Assembly: GCA_945899335.1 (NCBI GenBank)
Contig: CAMDIP010000075.1
Location: 1 to 6,628 of the forward strand
Length of the DNA stretch: 6,628 nucleotides
Direction of reading: 5' to 3'
DNA from: Bordetella parapertussis
Lineage (GTDB): Bacteria; Pseudomonadota; Gammaproteobacteria; Burkholderiales; Burkholderiaceae_C
This document shows positions 1-5,822 of this stretch, one piece after another (positions within the stretch are counted from its first letter, which is position 1; each line of letters opens with the position of its first letter). Under the pieces are notes generated by a model that had not been told where the DNA came from, ran no database searches, and saw only the letters and a list, made by a program, of their open reading frames with translations. A program made the translations under genes and the position numbers.

Positions 1-54
1 CACATCTGCGGCGTGCGCCGTGAGATTGCTTGGGCGCCACGCTCCTCGCCATGA
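1..54 (+). other. Possible 3' end of an upstream gene (unresolved)
   Basis: Reading from base 1, the + strand is open for 17 codons (HICGVRREIAWAPRSSP) and stops at TGA 52-54. The next frame is open to TGA 59-61. Either could be the tail of a gene that begins before the window, or neither. The stretch is too short to assign a family. The second stop forms an ATGA with an ATG at 58, which would suit coupling to the next gene, but that ATG is not the favoured start. A minus-strand ATG at 52-50 is also open to the window edge, so a divergent gene cannot be excluded. Confidence 0.25.
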
Positions 55-81
55 CGAATGAGGTGCGGCGACAATCGCCCC
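46..81 (+). promoter_or_regulatory. Candidate promoter giving a leaderless transcript
   Basis: GACAAT at 70-75 matches the -10 consensus TATAAT at four of six positions. TCGCCA at 46-51 matches TTGACA at four of six, with an 18-base spacer. A transcript starting seven bases after the -10 box would begin at base 82, the A of the chosen ATG. This would explain why no well-placed Shine-Dalgarno sequence precedes that ATG: the only purine-rich run, GAGGTG at 60-65, is too far away. This is a consensus match by eye, so confidence is low. Confidence 0.3.
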
Positions 82-831
82 ATGGCAACGCCCTCTTTAC
101 CGCAAGTCAATATCTCCGAGCATGGCAAGGTGCGCTATTTGCATTTGGGATCGGTATGGGTACAAGGCTCCATGGACACTGGCAAGCCCAACGCCATCCA
201 TTTGGACTATGTGCAGCGTATGCAAGCCTGGTTGTTGTTTGTCGATCCTGATACGGTGAGCCAATTGCACGCCATGCAACTGGGGCTGGGTGCTGCAGCG
301 CTCACCAAAAACTGCCACAAGGTGCTGGGTATGCAAACCACTGCCATCGAACTCAATCCGCAAGTCATTGGCGCTTGCCGCAGTTGGTTTGCCTTGTCTG
401 CCGATGATGACCGCTTGTCAGTAGTGCTGGGCGACGCCGCCGAGGTGGTGGCGCACACCTATTGGCGGGGGCAGATCGACGTCTTGCATGTGGACCTGTA
501 CGACCACGAAGCGGCTGCTCCTGTGCTGGACGACGCCGATTTTTATGTCCAATGCCGCCAACTGCTGACTGCCCAAGGCTGCATGGTGGTAAACCTGTTT
601 GGTCGCTCCTCCAGTTATGAGAAAAGCTTGGCGCACATCACCCAAGCCTTTGGCGAGCCAGCTGTGTGGGCCTTCAAGCCCACCAAAGAGGGCAACACCG
701 TGGTGCTGGCGCAGGCCCAAGCGTCTGCCCCCGATCGAGCGCTTTTACAAACCCGTGCTGAGGCGATACAAGCGCGCTTTGGCTTGCCCGCACCGCTGTG
801 GCTCAAGGTTCTCAAGCCGGTGGCGGTTTAG
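82..831 (+). CDS. Spermidine synthase-like AdoMet-fold protein
   Basis: A 249-residue cytosolic protein with the Rossmann fold shared by spermidine synthases and class I methyltransferases. A glycine-containing nucleotide-binding loop (MQLGLGAAAL) lies at residues 65-74, the acidic residue after beta-strand 2 is E90 in AIELNP, GDAAEV at 117-122 is the next AdoMet-type motif, and VDLYD at 137-141 sits where spermidine synthases carry the DxxD catalytic and polyamine-binding loop (D138, D141). LDDADFY (149-155) and the strand MVVNLFG (168-174) also fit. It is shorter than a typical spermidine synthase (about 280-300 residues), has a reduced N-terminal beta domain, and its loop I is less glycine-rich than the usual GGGDG. 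Genomes usually label such proteins spermidine synthase, but an aminopropyl acceptor cannot be inferred; methyl transfer is an alternative. The start at ATG 82 is preferred over in-frame ATG 58, whose extra eight residues (MRCGDNRP) look non-coding. It ends 38 bases before tctB. Confidence 0.85.
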   Translation: MATPSLPQVNISEHGKVRYLHLGSVWVQGSMDTGKPNAIHLDYVQRMQAWLLFVDPDTVSQLHAMQLGLGAAALTKNCHKVLGMQTTAIELNPQVIGACRSWFALSADDDRLSVVLGDAAEVVAHTYWRGQIDVLHVDLYDHEAAAPVLDDADFYVQCRQLLTAQGCMVVNLFGRSSSYEKSLAHITQAFGEPAVWAFKPTKEGNTVVLAQAQASAPDRALLQTRAEAIQARFGLPAPLWLKVLKPVAV

Positions 832-833
832 GT

Positions 834-845
834 GACAATGACAAT
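834..845 (+). repeat. Tandem GACAAT hexamers, possible -10 elements
   Basis: GACAAT occurs twice back to back at 834-839 and 840-845, three bases after the stop of the spermidine-synthase-like gene and 24 bases before the tctB start. The same hexamer forms the candidate -10 box at 70-75. Each copy matches TATAAT at four of six positions, but I find no convincing -35 box 16-18 bases upstream. It may be a weak promoter for the transporter operon, or chance in the only real gap between the first two genes. Confidence 0.25.
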
Positions 846-857
846 CTCTTCTTTGCC

Positions 858-861
858 AAGG
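858..861 (+). promoter_or_regulatory. Ribosome binding site deciding the tctB GTG start
   Basis: AAGG at 858-861 lies eight bases before GTG 870. It supports that GTG over the upstream in-frame GTG at 798, which lies inside the preceding gene and has no comparable site. Confidence 0.5.
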
Positions 862-869
862 CCCGTGTT

Positions 870-1364
870 GTGTCGATCAAAAGTGAAAAAGACTTTGCTT
901 CAGGCGTGATGTTCATTGCCACCGGTGGTGGTTTTGCTTGGGCCAGCGCGTCTTCCTACACCATAGGCTCTGCCAGTCAGATGGGGCCTGGTTATTTTCC
1001 GTTGGTTTTGGGGCTGATTTTGTCCCTGTTGGGCGCGTTCATTCTGTTCTTTTCCTTGGTAGTTGAAACCCCCGATGGCGGAAAAGTGGGCGACTTTGCT
1101 TGGCGGCCCTTGCTGTGCATTTTGGGCGCCAATTTGGCTTTTGGCGCATTGCTTGGCGGCTTACCGATTATTGGTTTGCCCTCCATGGGCTTGGTGGTGG
1201 CGACCGTGGCACTGACAGTGATTGCCGCCATGGCGGACGAAACCGCCTTCCAAATTCGCCGTGTGCTGGTGCTCTCCACTGTTTTGGCTGCCGGCAGTTA
1301 CGGCATTTTCATTGCCTTGCTGGGCTTGACCATGCCAGTGTGGCCAGCGTTCTTGGTTGCGTAG
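870..1364 (+). CDS. tctB: Tripartite tricarboxylate transporter, TctB subunit
   Basis: A 164-residue small membrane subunit of a TTT-family secondary transporter, which partners TctA in the inner membrane and works with a periplasmic TctC-type binding protein. The N-terminus MSIKSEKDFASG is the usual TctB opening (short basic stretch, then KDF-x-SG). Membrane segments are seen near residues 10-27, 45-65, 80-98, 103-121 and 132-152. The MGPGYFP motif at 38-44, between the first two helices, is the clearest family mark. The frame is also open from a GTG at 798, but that would add 24 residues of non-family sequence overlapping the previous gene. GTG 870 gives both the family N-terminus and an AAGG ribosome site, so I chose it. 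tctA follows after 11 bases. The solute cannot be read from this subunit. Confidence 0.9.
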   Translation: MSIKSEKDFASGVMFIATGGGFAWASASSYTIGSASQMGPGYFPLVLGLILSLLGAFILFFSLVVETPDGGKVGDFAWRPLLCILGANLAFGALLGGLPIIGLPSMGLVVATVALTVIAAMADETAFQIRRVLVLSTVLAAGSYGIFIALLGLTMPVWPAFLVA

Positions 1365-1366
1365 AC

Positions 1367-1370
1367 AGGA
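1367..1370 (+). promoter_or_regulatory. Ribosome binding site for tctA
   Basis: AGGA at 1367-1370 lies five bases before ATG 1376, in the 11-base gap after the tctB stop. It supports ATG 1376 over upstream in-frame starts that would lie within tctB. Confidence 0.55.
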
Positions 1371-1375
1371 CTGCC

Positions 1376-2887
1376 ATGGACTTACTTGCCAACTTAGCCA
1401 CCGGTTTTGGGGTTGCGGCCACCCCCATCAATTTGCTCTATGCCTTGGTGGGCTGCTTGCTCGGCACCTTGATCGGCGTTTTGCCCGGTATTGGGCCAGT
1501 AGCGACCATCGCCATGTTGTTGCCCGCCACCTATGCCTTGCCCCCTGTGTCAGCCTTGATCATGTTGGCAGGTATTTACTACGGCGCGCAGTATGGCGGG
1601 TCTACTACCGCGATTTTGGTCAACTTGCCCGGTGAGTCGTCCTCGGTGGTCACCACCCTCGATGGCTACCAAATGGCCAGACAAGGCCGCGCCGGACCAG
1701 CCTTGGCGGCAGCTGGGTTAAGTTCATTTTTTGCGGGCTGTGTGGGTACTTTGTTGTTGGCAGCATTTGCCGCGCCTTTGACCGAGATGGCCTTTGCCTT
1801 TGGACCTGCTGAATACTGCGCCTTGATGGTGCTGGGTTTGGTGGGTGCGGTGGTGTTGGCCTCGGGCTCGCTGCTCAAAGCCATTGCCATGATTATTTTG
1901 GGTTTGCTGCTCGGACTGGTGGGCACCGATGTCAACTCAGGTCTGGCCCGATTCACCATGGACACCCCCGAGTTGGCCGATGGAATTGGCTTTGTGGCAG
2001 TGGCGATGGGCGTTTTTGGCTACGGTGAAATCATCACCAACTTGGCCAAGTCGGGAGAAGACCGCGAAGTCTTCACCGCCAAAGTGCAAGGCTTGATGCC
2101 CACACGTGAAGATTTTCACCAAATGATGCCCGCTGTCTTGCGTGGCACGGCTCTGGGATCGGTATTGGGTGTCTTGCCAGGTGGCGGCGCGGTTTTGGCC
2201 TCGTTTGCGGCTTACACATTAGAGAAAAAAATCAAGCTCAAAGCTGGCGAAGTGGTTTTGGGCCAAGGTAATATCCGCGGTGTTGCTGCGCCAGAAGCCG
2301 CCAACAATGCAGGCGCACAAACCTCTTTCATTCCTTTGCTCACTTTAGGCATCCCGCCCAACGCGGTGATGGCACTGATGGTGGGTGCCATGACCATCCA
2401 CAACATCCAGCCTGGCCCGCAGGTGATGACGGTCAACCCCGAGTTGTTTTGGGGCTTGATCGCGTCCATGTGGATTGGCAACCTGATGCTGATTGTGTTG
2501 AACCTGCCCATGATTGGTATTTGGATCAAACTTTTAACCGTTCCCTACCACTACCTGTTTCCGGCCATTGTGTTGTTTTGCGCAATTGGGGTGTACACCA
2601 CCAACAACGCTACGTTTGATATCGCGCTGGTGGCCGCTTTTGGTTTGGCTGGCTATCTTTTCTACAAGCTCGGTTGTGAGCCAGCGCCCTTGTTACTGGG
2701 CTTTGTGCTGGGTCCCATGATGGAAGAGTATTTAAAACGAGCCCTGAAATTGGCACGCGGCGACTGGTCGGTGTTCATCACCCGCCCCTTGTCGGCTGCT
2801 TTGCTGGTAGTGGCCGTGGTCTTGGTGGTGATGGTCTTGTTGCCGGCGGTGAAGTCCAAACGTGAAGAAGCCTTTGTCGAGGACTGA
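1376..2887 (+). CDS. tctA: Tripartite tricarboxylate transporter, TctA permease
   Basis: A 503-residue polytopic inner-membrane permease, full length for TctA (about 500 residues). It is the translocating subunit of a TTT transporter that takes up tricarboxylates or other carboxylated solutes by an ion-coupled mechanism. The family's internal duplication shows as two LPG motifs: GVLPGIGPVATIAMLLP at 34-50 and GVLPGGGAVLASF at 265-277. Other family marks are YYGAQYGGSTTAILVNLPGE (68-87), the DGYQMARQG segment (96-104), FGYGEI (214-219), GVAAPEAANNAG (302-313) and LLTLGIPPNAVMALM (321-335). Many hydrophobic segments follow, the last near 471-490, then a charged C-terminal tail (KSKREEAFVED). 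The frame is open upstream into tctB, but ATG 1376 has an AGGA ribosome site and gives the family N-terminus. No tctC lies beside it; in Burkholderiales, TctC-like (Bug) receptors are often encoded elsewhere and are very numerous. The substrate is unknown; citrate should not be assumed. Confidence 0.95.
   Translation: MDLLANLATGFGVAATPINLLYALVGCLLGTLIGVLPGIGPVATIAMLLPATYALPPVSALIMLAGIYYGAQYGGSTTAILVNLPGESSSVVTTLDGYQMARQGRAGPALAAAGLSSFFAGCVGTLLLAAFAAPLTEMAFAFGPAEYCALMVLGLVGAVVLASGSLLKAIAMIILGLLLGLVGTDVNSGLARFTMDTPELADGIGFVAVAMGVFGYGEIITNLAKSGEDREVFTAKVQGLMPTREDFHQMMPAVLRGTALGSVLGVLPGGGAVLASFAAYTLEKKIKLKAGEVVLGQGNIRGVAAPEAANNAGAQTSFIPLLTLGIPPNAVMALMVGAMTIHNIQPGPQVMTVNPELFWGLIASMWIGNLMLIVLNLPMIGIWIKLLTVPYHYLFPAIVLFCAIGVYTTNNATFDIALVAAFGLAGYLFYKLGCEPAPLLLGFVLGPMMEEYLKRALKLARGDWSVFITRPLSAALLVVAVVLVVMVLLPAVKSKREEAFVED
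2879..2883 (+). promoter_or_regulatory. Ribosome binding site for the DUF3422 gene, inside the tctA end
   Basis: GAGGA at 2879-2883 falls in the last codons of tctA, nine bases before ATG 2893. Placing the site inside the preceding gene suggests the two are translated from one message. Confidence 0.6.
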
Positions 2888-2892
2888 TACGC

Positions 2893-4182
2893 ATGTTGGT
2901 TAACGAACATCCTTTGCGCCGCGCTTTGCACAACGAGGTGCATGCCCGCCCACCTGAGCCCATGACCGCGCCCTTGGCCATCAGCCATTTGGTGATGCTG
3001 GCCGATGTTGATGCGCGTCAAGCCAGTCGCGAGCATTTGGCTGCTTTGTTGCGCGACCACCATTTGCCGGTGCCCGATGAACATGTCAACCATTTGCGGG
3101 TAGACATGGGCACATGGCGTTTGCGCTGGGAACTGCACACTGAATTTGTCACTTGGACCTTCATGGCAGACGCGCCCATGGGCTTGCCCAAAGGGGAAGA
3201 CTACGACTTGGCCATGCGCCGTTTGCCCCAAGCGTGGCTGAAAGAGTTACCGGGTGAATGTTTGGCACATATCCAACTGCGGGCCAAGCCCACCAAGGAC
3301 TTGTCAGACCGCGAAGAGCTTCACCAGCAATTTCGCGAAGACAGCTTGGTGGCTTGCCAATTGGCTGAAGGCGCAGCGACTTTGCACACCGATTTTCAAA
3401 TTGACCCTAATGGTTGCTCGCGTATGTTGTTGCGTGTGGGCCAGCTTAGCCAGCGCCGCTTGGGTCGTTTGGTACAGCGCTTGCTGGAGATCGAAACCTA
3501 CCGCATGATGGCTTTGCTGGGCTTGCCCATTGCCCGTAGCGCAGTGCCCGCCTTGGCCACCGCCGAGCAAGAGTTGGCTGATTTGGCGCAAGCCATTCGC
3601 AGCGCCAGCCATGACCAAGAAGCCCAACTCTTAGACCGTTTGACCCGTTTGGCAGGACAGGTTGAAGGTTTGTATGCATCGCAGCATTCACGTTTTTCCG
3701 CCAGCAAAGCTTACTTCGAGTTGGTGGACAGGCGCATCAAAGACATCCGCGAATCGCGTTTGCCAGGTTTTCAGTCGGTGGGCGAGTTCATGGAGCGACG
3801 CTTAAGCCCAGCACGCAGCACCTGCGACTGGGTGGCCAAGCGTCAAACCGCGTTGTCCGAGCGCGTCTCGCGCATGAGCAATTTGCTGCGCACACGGGTG
3901 GACTTTCAGCAAGAGCAAAGCAGCCAAGCTTTGCTCACTGCAATGAATAAACGCCAAGGCATGCAACTCAAATTGCAAACCACGGTGGAAGGTTTGTCGG
4001 TGGCGGCCATCACTTATTACATTGCTGGTTTGGTGCATTTCATGGCCGAAGGCTTACAAGCCAAGGGCTTGATGCCGAACCCCGCGATGGCCACAGCTGT
4101 CGCCGTGCCGTTCATTGCTTTGGTGATCTGGTGGATCACCCGTCGATTGCATTACAAAGTACTTAAAACAGATAAACCATGA
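2893..4182 (+). CDS. DUF3422 family membrane-anchored protein
   Basis: A 429-residue protein of unknown function, recognised as DUF3422 by its N-terminal HPLRRALHNEVHARPPE (6-22), by RVDMGTWRLRWELHTEF (69-85) and by its usual length. The first 200 residues or so look soluble, with no signal peptide. Residues 221-262 and 310-365 are rich in charged residues, Leu, Gln and Ala and are probably helical or coiled-coil. Two hydrophobic helices close the protein, near 366-385 and 398-416, followed by a basic tail (RRLHYKVLK). That predicts a tail-anchored inner-membrane protein with a large cytosolic part, a layout like CorA/Mrs2-type proteins, although no GMN signature is present. It starts 5 bases after tctA and its stop overlaps the GGT start by ATGA, so it is probably co-transcribed with both. 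The role is not known; an accessory to the neighbouring transporter or enzyme is only a contextual guess. Confidence 0.9.
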   Translation: MLVNEHPLRRALHNEVHARPPEPMTAPLAISHLVMLADVDARQASREHLAALLRDHHLPVPDEHVNHLRVDMGTWRLRWELHTEFVTWTFMADAPMGLPKGEDYDLAMRRLPQAWLKELPGECLAHIQLRAKPTKDLSDREELHQQFREDSLVACQLAEGAATLHTDFQIDPNGCSRMLLRVGQLSQRRLGRLVQRLLEIETYRMMALLGLPIARSAVPALATAEQELADLAQAIRSASHDQEAQLLDRLTRLAGQVEGLYASQHSRFSASKAYFELVDRRIKDIRESRLPGFQSVGEFMERRLSPARSTCDWVAKRQTALSERVSRMSNLLRTRVDFQQEQSSQALLTAMNKRQGMQLKLQTTVEGLSVAAITYYIAGLVHFMAEGLQAKGLMPNPAMATAVAVPFIALVIWWITRRLHYKVLKTDKP

Positions 4183-5801
4183 CCTTTAACTTTTCCAATC
4201 CCTACGCCAGCACACGCTTACCGGTTTTTGCCCGCAACATTGTTTCTACCTCTCACCCTTTGGCCGCGCAAGCGGGCTTGCGCATCTTGTGGCAAGGCGG
4301 AAATGCGGTGGACGCTGCCATCTCAGCGGCTGCGGTGCTCACCATTGTTGAGCCTGTCAGCTGCGGTTTGGGGTCGGATGCGTTTTGTATTTTGTGGGAC
4401 GGCAAAGCCTTGCATGGTTTGAACGCTTCGGGGCGAGCGCCGCAAGCGTGGACGCCCGAATATTTCCAAAACAAATACGGCCCTGACGCGATGCAGCCAC
4501 CCAAGCGTGGCATCGATTCGGTGACGGTGCCAGGCGCGGTGGCCAGTTGGGTGGCGATGAGCGAGCGTTTTGGCAAACTGCCCTTTGCCGATCTCATGCA
4601 GTCGGCCATCGAGATCGCCGAGCGTGGCTACTTGCTGAGCGTGGTGGTGCAAGAAAAATGGGCTGCTGCGGTACAGGAGCTACACAATCAACCTGGCTTT
4701 GCTGATCATTTGTTACCTTGGGGTCGGGCACCGCAAGTGGGTGAGTTGTTCCAGTTTCCAGCCGCCGCTCGCGGCTTACGCGCCATTGCCAACACCAAGG
4801 GTAAAGCGTTTTACGGCGGTGAAATCGCCCAAGCATTGGAGAAGTTTTCCAATGCCCACGGCGGCAGTTTGAAAGCCAGCGACTTTGCGGTTTACAAAGC
4901 CGATTGGGTCACACCCATTGCGCAAAACTACCGTGGCCACACCCTGCATGAAATTCCACCGAATGGCCAAGGCATTGCGGCACTCATCACCTTGGGTATT
5001 TTGGGCAATTTCGATTTGGCCGCGTTAGCGCTGGACGGTGTGGATTCACAGCACTTGCAAATTGAGGCGATGAAGCTGGCTTTTGCCGATGTGTACCGCT
5101 ATGTGGCCGATGAGGCCAGCATGGAAGTCACGGCTCAGCAAATGTTGGATTCGTCTTACCTGAAGCAACGCGCTGGCCTGATTGACATGAAGAAAGCGCA
5201 AGACTTCAAAGCTGGCAACCCTGCCAAGGGTGGCACGATTTACCTGACTGCTGCCGATGAAAACGGCATGATGGTCAGCTTTATCCAAAGCAATTACATG
5301 GGCTTTGGTTCGGGCTGTGTCGAGCCTGCGTTTGGTATCAGCTTGCAAAACCGAGGTCACGCTTTTGCGGTGCGCTCGGGCGGCTTGAACCCCGCCAATT
5401 TGGTGGCACCTGGCAAACGACCTTTCCACACCATCATTCCCGCTTTCCTCACCAAAGACGGCCAGCCGGTGATGAGCTACGGCGTGATGGGCGCGAACAT
5501 GCAACCCCAAGGCCATGTGCAAACCTTGGTGCGCATGCTCGACTACCAACAAAACCCGCAAGCCGCATGTGACGCGCCACGTTGGCGCTACAACGATGGC
5601 TTGGTCATCAACGTTGAGTCGGCGATGGACCCGCACACCGTCAAAGGCTTGCAAGCTTTGGGTCACCAAATGGAAGTTATCAAGGACAGCTACCAAGACT
5701 TTGGCTCGGGCCAGTTCATCTGGCGTATGGGCGACCCCAAGGTGCAAGGCTATGTGGCGGCCAGCGATTCGCGCCGCGACGGCTTGGTCGCGGGTTTTTA
5801 A
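4179..5801 (+). CDS. Gamma-glutamyltransferase family Ntn hydrolase
   Basis: A 540-residue enzyme of the GGT superfamily. Members are made as a proenzyme that cleaves itself before a threonine, which becomes the N-terminal nucleophile of the small subunit and attacks gamma-glutamyl or related amide bonds. Seen here: HPLAAQAGLRILWQGGNAVD (26-45), GLNASGRAP (80-88; R86 fits the substrate-carboxylate arginine), the autoprocessing site KGGTIYLTAAD (350-360) with T353 as predicted nucleophile, SNYMGFGSG (371-379), ISLQNRG (387-393), PFHTIIPAF (415-423) and GVMGANMQPQGHVQ (435-448). The predicted large and small subunits are about 352 and 188 residues. No signal peptide is seen, so it probably stays in the cytosol, unlike E. 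coli Ggt. The start overlaps the DUF3422 stop as ATGA with no clear Shine-Dalgarno, which suggests translational coupling. The substrate is not certain: family members include glutathione hydrolases, acylases and oxamate amidohydrolase (HpxW). Confidence 0.92.
   Translation: MTFNFSNPYASTRLPVFARNIVSTSHPLAAQAGLRILWQGGNAVDAAISAAAVLTIVEPVSCGLGSDAFCILWDGKALHGLNASGRAPQAWTPEYFQNKYGPDAMQPPKRGIDSVTVPGAVASWVAMSERFGKLPFADLMQSAIEIAERGYLLSVVVQEKWAAAVQELHNQPGFADHLLPWGRAPQVGELFQFPAAARGLRAIANTKGKAFYGGEIAQALEKFSNAHGGSLKASDFAVYKADWVTPIAQNYRGHTLHEIPPNGQGIAALITLGILGNFDLAALALDGVDSQHLQIEAMKLAFADVYRYVADEASMEVTAQQMLDSSYLKQRAGLIDMKKAQDFKAGNPAKGGTIYLTAADENGMMVSFIQSNYMGFGSGCVEPAFGISLQNRGHAFAVRSGGLNPANLVAPGKRPFHTIIPAFLTKDGQPVMSYGVMGANMQPQGHVQTLVRMLDYQQNPQAACDAPRWRYNDGLVINVESAMDPHTVKGLQALGHQMEVIKDSYQDFGSGQFIWRMGDPKVQGYVAASDSRRDGLVAGF
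5774..5800 (+). terminator. Probable intrinsic terminator overlapping the GGT stop codon
   Basis: CCGCGAC at 5774-5780 and GTCGCGG at 5787-5793 are perfect complements, giving a 7-base-pair GC-rich stem with a 6-base loop (GGCTTG). One G then leads into TTTTT at 5795-5799, and a second T run follows at 5803-5806. This is the form of a Rho-independent terminator. It lies within the last nine GGT codons, with the T run reaching into the TAA stop. It would end the tctBA-DUF3422-GGT transcript or attenuate reading into the EamA gene. No folding energy was computed. Confidence 0.6.
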
Positions 5802-5813
5802 GTTTTGAATACT
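5784..5813 (+). promoter_or_regulatory. Weak candidate promoter for the EamA gene
   Basis: TTGGTC at 5784-5789 (three of six to TTGACA) and AATACT at 5808-5813 (four of six to TATAAT) are separated by 18 bases and sit just before the EamA start. The proposed terminator just upstream and the absence of a Shine-Dalgarno sequence make a separate start reasonable, but the match itself is poor. Confidence 0.15.
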
Positions 5814-5822
5814 TCCTCAGCG

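Noticed and set aside
11..20. GC-rich inverted repeat near the window start (CGGCG-TG-CGCCG)
   Set aside because: The two-base centre is too small for a stable hairpin loop and no T run follows, so it is not a credible terminator or operator.
802..816. Direct repeat CTCAAG-GTT-CTCAAG
   Set aside because: It encodes the LKVLK end of the spermidine-synthase-like protein. The repeat is short and explained by coding.
919..928. Perfect 10-base palindrome CCACCGGTGG
   Set aside because: It lies inside tctB and encodes the Thr-Gly-Gly run of the first membrane helix. Codon repetition explains it, and an operator 50 bases into the gene is not supported.
2662..3231. Minus-strand open frame of 189 codons across the tctA/DUF3422 junction
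   Set aside because: It overlaps two well-supported genes and its translation has no domain character, so it is a shadow.
5046..5747. Minus-strand open frame of 233 codons opposite GGT
   Set aside because: It lies wholly within the GGT gene, whose motifs cover the region. The translation is His/Val/Ala-rich and matches no family I know.
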